The notes under the pieces were generated by a model. The model was given only the letters and a program-made list of their open reading frames with translations. It was not told the DNA's origin and made no database searches. Shown piece after piece: positions 9,672 to 18,500 of a DNA stretch of 64,000 nucleotides. Numbering within the stretch: position 1 is the first letter of the stretch; the number at the start of each line of letters is the position of its first letter. Source of the stretch: CAYPTB01 sp964413535 (GTDB lineage: Bacteria; Planctomycetota; UBA1135; GCA-002686595); the NCBI GenBank assembly GCA_964413535.1, contig CAYPTB010000039.1, forward strand, positions 47,106 to 111,105, in the 5' to 3' direction. Made by a program: the position numbers and the translations under genes.

Positions 9672-11149
9672 CGCGGCTCTTCGCCCGCGCCGTCGTCCTC
9701 TTCCCGGTCGTCCCCGCCCTCGTCGTAGCCGACGTATCCGAGTTGGTCGAGGTGCGCGTCGATCTCGGGGGACTCGCGCACGCGCCGCGCGGTCGGCGTG
9801 CCGTGGAGCCGGATGCGCTTCTCGCGCTCCGCGTCCCTCTGCGCGACGAGCCGGGCGAACAGCTCGTCCGCCACGTTCGGATGCCGCGCGCTCACGTCCT
9901 TCGTCTCGCGTGGATCGCTCTCGAGGTCGAACAGCATGCGGCGATCGGCGTGGCGGTCCCACACGAGCTTCCAGCGCTCGGTCCGGACGACGTGCAGGTC
10001 CATGCGCTGGAGCAGACAGCTCGCGAAGACGGCCGGATCTTCACCGGGCGTTTCGAGGAGCGAGCGGCCATCGACCCAGGCGGGCGGGTCGAGCCCGGCC
10101 AGCGCGAAGACGGTCGGCAGGACGTCGACGGTCGAGACCAGTTGCCCGAGCCTGCGTCCCGCGGGAACCGCTCCGGGGTAGCGCACGACGAGCGGCACGT
10201 GCAGCGCCTCCTCGAAGAGCGTCTTGCCGTGCCCGCGCTCGCCGTGCTCCCAGAACTCCTCGCCGTGGTCGGAGGTGAACACGGCGATCGTGCGGTCGAG
10301 GACGCCGCGCGCGCGCATCCACGACAGGAGCTCGCCGAAGGCGTGGTCGTTGTAGGCGATCTCGCCCAGGTACAAGGAGACGACGCGCTGCACGTCCGCG
10401 GGCGAGCGCGCGGTGGAGAGGTCCTTCAGCGACTTCGACGAGCCGTCGGCGCGGCTCTTGATCCCGGCTCCGTAGCGATCCCAGCCCTCGGGCGGCGCGT
10501 AGGGCGAGTGCGGATCGGTCGGGTGGACGAGGAGGAAGAACGGCTCGGGCGCGCTCTCGAGCCACGCGATGGCCGCGCGCGTCGTGTCCCCGGCGCGGGC
10601 CGTGAGCTCCTCGACCTTCACCATGTCGTCGTCGGACGGATCGAAGAGCTCGACGAAGCCGTCCGCGTCGTAGCCCTGGCGGAAGCCGAAGAAGTCCCCC
10701 ACGTTGCGGTTCGTGGTGACGTTGGCCGTGGCGTAGCCCCGCTCGCGCAGGAGCTCGGACATGAGCACGACGGACTCCTCGAGCAGGTCGTAGCGGCCCT
10801 GCGCACCGTGCACCGACGGAGCGGTGCCGGACAGGATCGAGCCCATCGCCGCGCGCGTCCACGAGCTCGGGGCGATGGCGCGCTCGAAGAGCACGCCCTC
10901 CGCCGCGAACCGATCCACGTTCGGCGTCTCGACCACGCCGTTGCCGTAGCACGCGAGCCCGTCGGCCCGCAGCGTGTCCGAGACGTACAGGAGCACGTTC
11001 GGACGGGGCTCGCCGGCGCCGCAGCCCGCGAGCAGGCAAACGAGGAGCTCGAGGTGCGGCGAGCCGCACCACGCCGAGCGCGCGGGACGCCCCCCTCGCG
11101 AAGCGCCGTCCGCTCGCGCGGTCTCCCTCGAAGCGCTCTCCGCTCTCAT
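9668..11149 (-). CDS. sulfatase-superfamily hydrolase lacking the formylglycine cysteine
   Basis: 493 residues, lipoprotein-like N-terminus (LLAGCGAG). The alkaline-phosphatase/sulfatase core is clear: NVLLYVSDTLRAD (metal Asp), ETPNVDRFAAEGVLF, HPTDPHSPY, VFTSDHGEEFWEHG (metal Asp and His) and HGKTLFEEALHVPLVVRYPG. At the nucleophile position, where sulfatases have C/S-x-P-S-R, it reads SSWTRAAMGS. This resembles the PSSWT group, in which Thr is the likely nucleophile, so a phosphotransferase or phosphoesterase role (LtaS-like chemistry) is as likely as sulfate ester hydrolysis. The start at 11149 is preferred over the 11308 ATG, which would run into the divergent transporter promoter. The stop overlaps the GT-C start by 4 bp. 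Confidence 0.8.
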   Translation of the reverse strand: MRAESASRETARADGASRGGRPARSAWCGSPHLELLVCLLAGCGAGEPRPNVLLYVSDTLRADGLACYGNGVVETPNVDRFAAEGVLFERAIAPSSWTRAAMGSILSGTAPSVHGAQGRYDLLEESVVLMSELLRERGYATANVTTNRNVGDFFGFRQGYDADGFVELFDPSDDDMVKVEELTARAGDTTRAAIAWLESAPEPFFLLVHPTDPHSPYAPPEGWDRYGAGIKSRADGSSKSLKDLSTARSPADVQRVVSLYLGEIAYNDHAFGELLSWMRARGVLDRTIAVFTSDHGEEFWEHGERGHGKTLFEEALHVPLVVRYPGAVPAGRRLGQLVSTVDVLPTVFALAGLDPPAWVDGRSLLETPGEDPAVFASCLLQRMDLHVVRTERWKLVWDRHADRRMLFDLESDPRETKDVSARHPNVADELFARLVAQRDAEREKRIRLHGTPTARRVRESPEIDAHLDQLGYVGYDEGGDDREEDDGAGEEPR

Positions 11150-11306
11150 CGACGCCACCAGTGTACGGCGCGGACCGAGCGGGTAGACTCCGCCGAGGCT
11201 CGCGCGATTCGCGGCTCCTCGCTCACTCCGCACGCCCACCAAGTTCCGCACGGTCCACAACGGACGCCGCCCGCTCGTCGCTCGCAGCCCGAGGAGGCCT
11301 CTCGAC

Positions 11307-13097
11307 ATGGGGAAACGAGTCCGGATCTACGTGCTCGCGCCGGCCGTCGCGATCCTCGCGCTCGGAGGCGCGACCCTCTCGGTCCTCGGGGGCTGGGACG
11401 GCGAACGCGATCGCGGTCTCCTGACGTTGCCGCTGCGCCAGGAGAGCCTCTCGACCCTCGACCCGGTGCGCGAATCGGGGCTGTACGAGAACCAGACCTG
11501 CTCGATGGTCTACGACACCCTCCTGCAGTACCGCTACCTCGAGCGTCCGTACGAGCTGGAGCCGGCGCTCTTGGCGGCGATGCCCGAGATCCAGGACGGC
11601 CGCATCTACCGCTTCCGCTTGAAGCAGGGCGTGCGCTTCCACGACGACCCGTGCTTCCCGGGCGGCGTGGGACGCGAGCTCGTCTCCGCGGACGTCTTCT
11701 ACTCGTGGAAGCGCATGGCGGACGATCGCAACCATCCCAAGAGCTGGTCGCTGTTCGAGAACACGATCGTCGGCTTCGACGCCTACCGCGAGCGCCAGAA
11801 CGCGGCCGAGACGTTCGACTACGACGCGCCGGTCGAGGGGCTCTGCATCCAGGACGACCACGCCTTCGAAGTGGAGCTCGGCGAGCCTGTCGACGCCTTC
11901 CTCTGGCAGCTCGCGATGTTCCAGACCGCGGTCGTGGCGCGCGAGGCGGTGGAGCACTACGGGAGCCGGTTCGCCCGCCACCCGGTCGGAACGGGCGCGT
12001 TCCGGCTGGCGAGCTGGGACGAACTCGGGCTCACCTTCGCGAGGAACCCGACCTACCGCGACGAGCGCTTCCCGACCACCTGGATGGCCGGCGACGAAGC
12101 GCTCGGAGTCGCCTCGGCGGCAGGCAAGCGTCTGCCGCTCGTCGAGCGCGTGCGCTTCGTCTTCTTTTCGTCGGAGACGGCCTTGTGGGAGCGCTTCCGG
12201 GACGGAACGCTCGCCATGACCCAAGTGCCCCAGGAGTTCTTCCCCCTCGCGTTCGACTGCAGCACGGGAGAGCTCCAGCCCGATTTCGCGTGGATGAAGG
12301 CGCACGAGGAACCCCAGCACAACTTCATCTTCCGCATGTTCGACATGCAGGACGAGGTGGTCGGCGGCGAGAGCGAGCGCGCGCGCAACCTGCGCCGAGC
12401 AATCACCCTCGCGATCGATTGGAACGAGTTCAACCTCTCGCTCTACAACGGGCAATGCCTCGCCTTCGACGGGATGATCTCGCCGGGGTTGGACGGGGCC
12501 CCGGAGGGTCAGGACCATCGCGTGAAGCCCGGGTACCGCGGCCTCGATCTCGCGCGCGCGCGGGAGTACCTGGAGGCGGCCGGCTACCCCGGGGGCGCCG
12601 GTCTCGCGCCCATCCGCTACTACTTCAACTCCCGGGACGAAGACCGCACGCCCGGCGAATTGCTCGCGCGCCAGCTCGCGGAGATCGGAGTGCGGATCGA
12701 GTTGCACCCGCTCCCCCTGGGCAAGCTGCTCGAAGAAATCGAGCACGGGAACGCGCAGTTCTTCGGCTTCTCGTACAGCCCCGACTATCCGGACGCGCTG
12801 TGCTTCCTGGCGCTCTTCTACGGTCCGAACGCTTCACCGGGCGTCAACTACGCCAACTACCAGAACCCCGAGTACGACCGCCTGTTCGAGGAGGCGCGCG
12901 CCCTCCCGCCCTCGCCGGAACGCACTGCGCTGTACGTGAAGATGCGCGACATCGTGCTCGAGGACGCCGTCTTCGCCGGTTCGCTCACGCGCACGCGCTA
13001 CTGGGTCGCCCAGCCCTGGCTCGCGAACGCGAAGCCCACGGAGATGTTCTTCAACTGGGTGAAGTATCTGGAGGTCGACGGCGCGTCGCGCCCGTGA
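11307..13097 (+). CDS. ABC transporter substrate-binding protein, SBP family 5
   Basis: 596 residues, in the size range of OppA/DppA. An N-terminal hydrophobic segment (residues 8-30) has no lipobox cysteine, so it is either a cleaved signal or a membrane anchor. Family features: DTLLQYRYLERPYELEPALLAAMP, the variant of the VYRFRLKQGVRFHD strand, FSADVFYSWKRM-like helix (here VSADVFYSWKRMAD), NLRRAITLAIDW, and C-terminal FGFSYSPDYPDALCFLALFYGPNA. Such proteins bind peptides, nickel-chelates or oligosaccharides. It is divergent from the sulfatase-fold gene; the 157 bp between them should hold both promoters. Two permeases follow, separated by 28 and -4 bp. No ATP-binding subunit is present in the window. 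Confidence 0.88.
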   Translation: MGKRVRIYVLAPAVAILALGGATLSVLGGWDGERDRGLLTLPLRQESLSTLDPVRESGLYENQTCSMVYDTLLQYRYLERPYELEPALLAAMPEIQDGRIYRFRLKQGVRFHDDPCFPGGVGRELVSADVFYSWKRMADDRNHPKSWSLFENTIVGFDAYRERQNAAETFDYDAPVEGLCIQDDHAFEVELGEPVDAFLWQLAMFQTAVVAREAVEHYGSRFARHPVGTGAFRLASWDELGLTFARNPTYRDERFPTTWMAGDEALGVASAAGKRLPLVERVRFVFFSSETALWERFRDGTLAMTQVPQEFFPLAFDCSTGELQPDFAWMKAHEEPQHNFIFRMFDMQDEVVGGESERARNLRRAITLAIDWNEFNLSLYNGQCLAFDGMISPGLDGAPEGQDHRVKPGYRGLDLARAREYLEAAGYPGGAGLAPIRYYFNSRDEDRTPGELLARQLAEIGVRIELHPLPLGKLLEEIEHGNAQFFGFSYSPDYPDALCFLALFYGPNASPGVNYANYQNPEYDRLFEEARALPPSPERTALYVKMRDIVLEDAVFAGSLTRTRYWVAQPWLANAKPTEMFFNWVKYLEVDGASRP

Positions 13098-13125
13098 GCG
13101 CGGGCGCCGGCGCGGATCGCCGCTG

Positions 13126-14094
13126 ATGTCGAGCATGTGGACCTACGTCGCGCGGCGGCTCGCCTTCAGCGTGCCGGTGTTCCTCGGGATCCTCCTGTTC
13201 TTGATGCTAATGCTGCGCCACGGCGGGGACGATCCCGTGCGCGCCCTGGTGGGCAAGAACGCGACGGCGCGGGACCTCGCGGCGCAACGCGCTCTGCTCG
13301 GGCTCGATCGACCGTTCCTCGAGCAATACGTCGAGTTCGTGGGGAGCGTGGCGACGCTCGACTTCTCGCGCGAGAGCTGGAGCCAGCCGGGTCTCACGGT
13401 CGGCGCGATCCTCTCGACCTCCTTCGTGCCGACGCTGTCGATCACCCTGCCCGCGCTCGTCCTCACGGCTGCGCTCGCGCTCGCGATCGCGTTGCTCGCG
13501 GCCGCCCATCGCGGCCGAGCGCTCGATCGAGCGCTCATGGCGGTCTCGACCGTCGGGATGAGCACGAGCATCGTCGTCTGGATCGTCCTCGGACAGTACT
13601 TCGGCATCCGCTGGATCGCGGAGGCGACCGGTATCGAGCTCTTCGCCGTCCAAGGGTACGAGCCGAGCGCGCGCGGTTGGCTCCACCATTGCCTGCTGCC
13701 CGTGCTGATCTGCACGGCCGCCGCCACCGGCTACGACGCGCGCTTCTACCGCGCGGTCCTGGTCGAGGAGAGCGCGCGCGACTACGTCACGACCGCGCGA
13801 GCCAAGGGCGCTGGGCGCACGCGCATCCTGCTCGTGCACGTCCTGCACAACGCCCTGATCCCGATCGTCACGCGGATCTCGACCACGCTGCCCTTCCTGC
13901 TCGTGGGCTCGGCACTGCTCGAGACATCCTTCGGCATCCCGGGGATGGGCGGACGCCTGCTGGCCGCGATCGACGGGCACGACTTCCCGGTGATCGAGAG
14001 CTTCACGGCCGTCTTCGCCCTCGCCTTCCTCCTGGTGCATCTCTCGACGGACGTTCTGTACGCGTGGATCGATCCGCGCGTGCGGCTGCAATGA
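13126..14094 (+). CDS. ABC transporter permease, OppB/DppB type
   Basis: 322 residues with the expected N-terminal helix YVARRLAFSVPVFLGILLFLMLML and five further helices. The cytoplasmic EAA loop reads DYVTTARAKGAGRTRILLVHVLHNALIPIV, the ATPase-docking signature of the family, followed by LPFLLVGSALLETSFGIPGMG. It belongs with the substrate-binding gene 28 bp upstream; its stop overlaps the ATG of the second permease (ATGA at 14091), so the two are translationally coupled. The transported substrate is unknown. Confidence 0.9.
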   Translation: MSSMWTYVARRLAFSVPVFLGILLFLMLMLRHGGDDPVRALVGKNATARDLAAQRALLGLDRPFLEQYVEFVGSVATLDFSRESWSQPGLTVGAILSTSFVPTLSITLPALVLTAALALAIALLAAAHRGRALDRALMAVSTVGMSTSIVVWIVLGQYFGIRWIAEATGIELFAVQGYEPSARGWLHHCLLPVLICTAAATGYDARFYRAVLVEESARDYVTTARAKGAGRTRILLVHVLHNALIPIVTRISTTLPFLLVGSALLETSFGIPGMGGRLLAAIDGHDFPVIESFTAVFALAFLLVHLSTDVLYAWIDPRVRLQ

Positions 14095-15368
14095 AGCGCG
14101 CGGATGCCCACTTCGCGCGCGCGCGCATCGCGCGCAAACTCGGCGCGAGCCCGCTCGCGGCGGCGGCGCTCGCCGTCGTCGTCGCGTACGCGCTGGTCGC
14201 GGTCGTGCTCGCGTGCGGCGGGCTCTTCAGCCTGGAGGAGAGCCTCGTGCGCGTCGGCCCCGACTCGACGCCGGGTTGGTTCGGCGAGCAGAGCGTCGAG
14301 AAGCGTCTGGGCGACGCGCGCTTCCACCTCGCCCGCGTCGAGCAAGCCCTCGCGCAAGAAGACGTCGCGCCGGCCCTCGGCGACCTGGCGCTGGCCGAGC
14401 TCGCGATCGCGCCGAAGACTCCCGAAGAGCTGCGCGCCGTCGCCGCGCGGGCGGAGGTGCTCCTGGGCGAGATCACGGCGCGACTCGACGCTGCGCGTCG
14501 CGCCTCGGCCGAGGCGAACCGCCTCGAGCTTTGGACGGCGGGCGCCCGCGGCCCGCACGATCGCGCGCGGCGCGCCGAGCCGGCGACCGGAGACGCGCTG
14601 GAAGCCCTCACCGAGCTCGAATCCACCGTCGACGAGCTCTTCGCGCCGCTCGCGGGCGCCGACCGCTTCTGGTACGGCCTGCGGCGCTCGCTCGGGACCG
14701 ACGGGCTGGGACGCTCGATCGCGGTGCGCGCGATCCGTTCGATCGTGCCCGCGCTCTCGATCGGAGCCGTGACGGCGCTCGTCTGCGCGCTCTTCGGCAC
14801 GCTGCTCGGCGCGGCGGCCGCCTTCTACGGCGGCCTCGTCGACTACGTCGTGGTCTGGCTCTACTCGACCCTGTCGTCGATCCCGTCGCTCGTGATGCTG
14901 ATCGTGCTCGCGTACGCCTTCCTGAACGGGCCGTGGGAGCAGAGCCTGCTACCGGTCTACGCGGCCCTGTGCACGACGTTCTGGATCGGACCGTGTCGCG
15001 TGGCGCGCGGCGAGGTGGCGAAGCTGAAGGAGCTCGAGTACGTGCAGGCCGCCACCGCCGTGGGCTTCGGGCGCGCCTACGTCCTCGTGCGCCACGTCGT
15101 GCCGAACCTCGCGCACCTGATGCTCGTCCACTTCTCGCTCCTGTTCGTCGCGGCCGTCAAGGCCGAAGTGATCCTCTCCTACCTCGGGCTGGGCGTACGA
15201 CACGGGCCGAGCTTCGGAACCATGATTCGCGCGGCCCAGCAAGAGGTGCTGCGCGCCTCCTTCTGGCAGATCGGAGCGGCGACCGCCTTCCTGCTCCTGC
15301 TCGTGCTCTCGTTCAGCGTGCTGTGCGACGCGCTCCAGGACGCGTTCGACCCGAAGGTCTCGGCCTGA
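14091..15368 (+). CDS. ABC transporter permease, OppC/DppC type with extended extracytoplasmic loop
   Basis: 425 residues, over 100 longer than typical DppC (about 300). After a first helix (LAAAALAVVVAYALVAVVL) comes an insert of roughly 150 residues (about 45-195), alanine/glutamate-rich and predicted helical by eye, that should lie outside the membrane before the FWYGLRRSLGTDGLGRS segment. That segment is the family's usual HPLGTDxLGRD motif. The EAA loop reads EYVQAATAVGFGRAYVLVRHVVPNL. It ends in a strong hairpin at 15369-15404. The insert could contact the binding protein, or reach toward peptidoglycan or the outer membrane. It contains no family domain I recognise. Confidence 0.88.
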   Translation: MKRADAHFARARIARKLGASPLAAAALAVVVAYALVAVVLACGGLFSLEESLVRVGPDSTPGWFGEQSVEKRLGDARFHLARVEQALAQEDVAPALGDLALAELAIAPKTPEELRAVAARAEVLLGEITARLDAARRASAEANRLELWTAGARGPHDRARRAEPATGDALEALTELESTVDELFAPLAGADRFWYGLRRSLGTDGLGRSIAVRAIRSIVPALSIGAVTALVCALFGTLLGAAAAFYGGLVDYVVVWLYSTLSSIPSLVMLIVLAYAFLNGPWEQSLLPVYAALCTTFWIGPCRVARGEVAKLKELEYVQAATAVGFGRAYVLVRHVVPNLAHLMLVHFSLLFVAAVKAEVILSYLGLGVRHGPSFGTMIRAAQQEVLRASFWQIGAATAFLLLLVLSFSVLCDALQDAFDPKVSA

Positions 15369-15404
15369 GCGCGCGCGAACGTCCGAGAGTGCGTTCGCGC
15401 GCGC
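15369..15404. terminator. bidirectional intrinsic-type hairpin
   Basis: A perfect 13-bp inverted repeat: left arm GCGCGCGCGAACG at 15369-15381, right arm CGTTCGCGCGCGC at 15392-15404, with a 10-nt loop. It sits in the 76 bp between convergent genes (permease, plus strand; GspG-domain protein, minus strand). There is no U-tract, common in high-GC genomes. Termination in both directions is inferred from position. Confidence 0.65.
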
Positions 15405-15444
15405 CGTCCGCCCCTCGTCGAGCCCTGTGTCGAGACGCCGCCGA

Positions 15445-17574
15445 TTACTCGAAGAGCTTCTCGAGGAACGTCTTCGGGCCGGCCTTCGGCTGCGACAGCA
15501 CCGTGTCCGCGCCGATGTCGCGCCCGGGTCCGCGACCGCCGCGCACGCCGTCCTTGCCCAGGCTCGTGACGCGCGGTTCCTTCCCGCGGCGCTTGGGCGC
15601 CTTGTACTGGTAGGGATTTCCCCAGGGATCGAGGGGGAGCTCGACCAGGTAGGTGTTCCCCGACGCGTCCGGCGTCGCGAGCTCGTCGAGCCGCGTCGGG
15701 TACTCGCCGCCATGATCGAGCGCATAGAGCGCGAGCGCGCTCTCGATGGAGACCACCTCCGCCTGGGCGAGGATCGCGTCGCCGTCGCTCGCCGCCGCCT
15801 TCTGCTGCTTCTGCGACATGCCCGAGGCCATTCCGCCGAGGATGGCCAGCGTGTACAGATCCCCCATGCAACCCATGATCGCCGTCGCATTGACGAGCTT
15901 CGAGCCGTCGGTTCGCCACTGCTGCACGAGGTCGCCGCCGCGCAAGCGCACCGTGCAGACCATCGCGAGCGCGCCCTCCTGGAACTCGGCGAAGGGCGGC
16001 ATCACGGCGCCGGCATCGCGCTCCTCGTCCGACGGCGAACGCACGAAGCTCTCGAGGGCCGTGGCGGCCCGCGACGCGATCGAATAGCCGTCGCGCAGGA
16101 ATCGAGGCGTGTCGAGGAAGCCGAGCACGTGCAGGTCGGGCGGAACCGCGCCGACTTGCGCCGCGAAGCGCGGATTCGCCGTGAGACCCGCCGCGCCGGA
16201 GAGCGCGTGCGCCACGGCGGCCCGCACGGACTGCGCCGAGAGCCCGACGAACAAGTACCCTCCGGCGATGGCGTAGGTCGGCTCGAAGGGAACGGGCAGG
16301 CCGGCGAAGACGAGGGACGTGAAGCGCCCGCCCTCGGTGTCCTCGCGCCGCAGCCTCACGTATCCGCGCGCCGCAGTCCGGCCGAGCTCCTCGAGACTCG
16401 CGAGTCGCTCGTCCAGCGCGGCCGAGAAGGCCCCGGGATCGGAGAGCGACGCGAACAGCACCGCGGAGGAGAGCCCGCCGCCGCCCGTCGTGTCCGACGC
16501 GTACATGCCCTGCACGCCGCCGACGTGTCGCAGGAAGTTCTCCGCGAGGTCATCGAGGAACGCGAGAATCTCGAGCGCCTCGGCGTCGTCCGACGAGTAC
16601 GAGCTCATCGTCTCGATCAGGTCGCGGTAGAAGGCGGCGATCTCCCTCAGGTCGTACGCGCCGACGCAGGCCCACTCGGCGTCGGCCGGGACGAGCGCGA
16701 GCGCCGACGCCGGGATCGGCGCATCCGCGAGCATCTCGGCTGCCGCCGTGTCCCCCAGGCCGCGGGAAATCGTCGTCGTGAAGCTCTGCGTCGCATCGCC
16801 GCCGGTCGCCGATTCGATCGTCAGCGACGAAAAGCCCGTCGCGTCGAGCAGCGGCCGCAGGGCTGCGACGTCCGCACCCTGCTCTTCGAGGAGCGGCAGA
16901 GCGTGCTCGACGAACGCCGCGTAGTCGATGCGCATGCGCAGCGCTTCGACGGCGCCCGCGGGCAACTGCACGAACGCCTCTCCCCGGTCGATCGCGCCCT
17001 CCGAACCGACGCCGACCTCGAGCTTTCCTCCGACGTCGCGGTACCACGCCGGCACCGGGAGGGGCAGGGCCACGCGCCCGTCGGCGTCAGCCGGTCCGAG
17101 CTCCAAACCCGTCGACGCGAAGAGTCGCTCGAGCAAGGCCGCGGGCGAAGGACCCGTCTCCGCACCTTCGAGCTCGAAGCGCGCGAAGAACGGCAGGGGC
17201 GAGCTCGGCGTCGGCTCCGCGAACCCCACGGAGAGCTCCGTCCGACCTTCGAAGGCGGCCGCGAGCAGCGGCAGCAGGTCGGGCGGAATCTCCTCGGCCT
17301 CCCCGAACTCGGCCGGAAGCTCCACGACGCGATCGTCGAGCATGCGCAGCGCGCGGAGCAGGCCCCGATCCTTCGGGGACGTGAGGAGCGCCCCGATCCC
17401 CCCCCAACGAACGCTGAAGATCTCGACCGGCGGCGGCGCCTCCTCGACCGGTTCCGACGGCACTTCCGCGTCCTCCTGCGCGAGAGCGTCCTCTTGCACG
17501 TGAGCGGCGTGGGCGAAGGCGCTCGGCACGGCGAAGGAAAGGGCGAAGAGGGCGGAGGTCGGGAAGCGGATCAT
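15445..17574 (-). CDS. large secreted protein with C-terminal type II secretion GspG-like domain
   Basis: 709 residues. The start at 17574 is set by a GAGGAG ribosome site and gives a signal peptide (RFPTSALFALSFAVPSAFAHA). The N-terminal about 570 residues hold two similar alpha/beta sections (FVGLSAQSVRAAV, VLGFLDTPRFL) resembling DUF3352-type proteins of planctomycetes, without catalytic motifs. The last about 110 residues match the C-terminal half of the major pseudopilin GspG: AEVVSIESALALYALDHGGEYPTRLDEL, LPLDPWGNPYQYKAPKRRG, VTSLGKDG. The canonical prepilin leader and Phe+1/Glu+5 helix are absent. This module may bind calcium or pack into a filament. It converges on the permease through a hairpin. 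Confidence 0.7.
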   Translation of the reverse strand: MIRFPTSALFALSFAVPSAFAHAAHVQEDALAQEDAEVPSEPVEEAPPPVEIFSVRWGGIGALLTSPKDRGLLRALRMLDDRVVELPAEFGEAEEIPPDLLPLLAAAFEGRTELSVGFAEPTPSSPLPFFARFELEGAETGPSPAALLERLFASTGLELGPADADGRVALPLPVPAWYRDVGGKLEVGVGSEGAIDRGEAFVQLPAGAVEALRMRIDYAAFVEHALPLLEEQGADVAALRPLLDATGFSSLTIESATGGDATQSFTTTISRGLGDTAAAEMLADAPIPASALALVPADAEWACVGAYDLREIAAFYRDLIETMSSYSSDDAEALEILAFLDDLAENFLRHVGGVQGMYASDTTGGGGLSSAVLFASLSDPGAFSAALDERLASLEELGRTAARGYVRLRREDTEGGRFTSLVFAGLPVPFEPTYAIAGGYLFVGLSAQSVRAAVAHALSGAAGLTANPRFAAQVGAVPPDLHVLGFLDTPRFLRDGYSIASRAATALESFVRSPSDEERDAGAVMPPFAEFQEGALAMVCTVRLRGGDLVQQWRTDGSKLVNATAIMGCMGDLYTLAILGGMASGMSQKQQKAAASDGDAILAQAEVVSIESALALYALDHGGEYPTRLDELATPDASGNTYLVELPLDPWGNPYQYKAPKRRGKEPRVTSLGKDGVRGGRGPGRDIGADTVLSQPKAGPKTFLEKLFE

Positions 17575-17619
17575 GGGACTCCTCGCGCGAGGGCGAGCCA
17601 AGGACGATCGGAGTGGGAC

Positions 17620-17730
17620 GCGGGCGACACTCTACTCGCCCTCACCCTCGCCGCCGTCTACCTCCTCTCGTGCCTCGGGATGTTCGCGCGCGAGCTCGAG
17701 CTCGTGCGTCCTCGAGGCCCCTGCGACGAG
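17620..17730 (+). pseudogene. remnant of an alpha/beta hydrolase N-terminus
   Basis: The plus-strand translation from about 17620 reads DTLLALTLAAVYLLSCLGMF followed by ARELELVRPRGP. It matches the membrane anchor of the intact hydrolase at 23129-24022 (LHLVLTLAAVYLLLCVVMFA then RQRKLVYFPGP). At the DNA level 26 bases are identical (17641-17666 against 23973-23998 in inverted orientation). Nothing after about 17730 resembles the hydrolase, so the catalytic domain is gone. It is either a truncated duplication or a degraded homologue in opposite orientation. Confidence 0.55.
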
Positions 17731-18082
17731 CGCCCGGCTCGAGTCGGAGGGATTAGGGAAGCTCGGTAGGCTCTCGCACTCGAGAAGCCCAGGCCAGTGG
17801 CGTGTCCCGCACGATTGCGGTGTCGGGTCCGTCGCTTCGGGACCCGTTCCGCCGCAAGATCGCGTGCGGGGCGAGGATTTCGCTTCGAGCGCTCGCCGGT
17901 CGTCCCACCAGATGGCGCAGCGACGGACGCCGCGACTTCAGGACGTCTACTGGAGTGGCAAAGATCCGCTGAAGACGGCTGCGAAGCCCACCGAGCTTCC
18001 GTTCACCCGCATTGTCCGCGCGTTGCGCGAATCCCGCAAGAAGGCTTCTGCCTCGATCCGCCCCACTTCTTGGATGCGCTGC

Positions 18083-18360
18083 TCAGAGTTCCGAGAGATC
18101 CCAGAGCAGCACCGAGGTCCCGCCCGCCGAGGCGAGCGTCTTGCCCTTGTCGAGGACGACTAGCCCCACCACTCGCGGTTGCGTCTCGTGCCGCAGGACC
18201 GCGAGCTCATCGCCGTCCTCGAGCCCGAAGATCCGCACGGTCCCGGCGCGGTCGCCCACGGCCACCCACTTCCCCTTCGGATCGACGACGAGCGCGTTGG
18301 CGTCCGGCCGCCGAGCAGCCGACTCCCGTGGATTGGGCGCGTCGGCGAGGTCCTGAGGCC
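18083..18360 (-). pseudogene. remnant of a WD40-repeat protein C-terminus
   Basis: Minus-strand translation gives one and a half WD40 blades: ANALVVDPKGKWVAVGDRAG, TVRIFGLEDGDELAVLRH, VVGLVVLDKGKTLASAGG, TSVLLWDLSEL and stop. The strand-turn motifs (VAVGDRAGTVRIF, LASAGGTSVLLWD) are diagnostic of WD40 blades. No start codon with a ribosome site is visible and the frame loses resemblance upstream of about 18360, so this is probably the tail of a lost propeller or kinase-propeller gene. A short expressed peptide from GTG at 18271 cannot be excluded. Confidence 0.5.
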
Positions 18361-18500
18361 TCCTGCGAATCGTCGCGCCACCCGCGCGGCCACGATCGCG
18401 GTACCGAAGACCCGCTGGGCGGACCGGGTGATAGCATCCGGAAGGACGAGCCTTGCGACCGCCCTTCGTCGGCCGGACTCGCCGCTACCGGAGGTCACCG

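Larger units (their letters stand above)
17575..18500. other. 0.9-kb stretch without an intact gene; gene remnants
   Basis: This is the largest gap in the plus/minus gene series. It contains an N-terminal fragment of an alpha/beta hydrolase (17620-17730) and a C-terminal fragment of a WD40 protein (18083-18360, minus). Open frames elsewhere in it have no recognisable family. The stretch seems to be a decay zone flanked by intact genes. The last about 30 bases carry the ribosome site of the FG-GAP gene. Confidence 0.6.
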
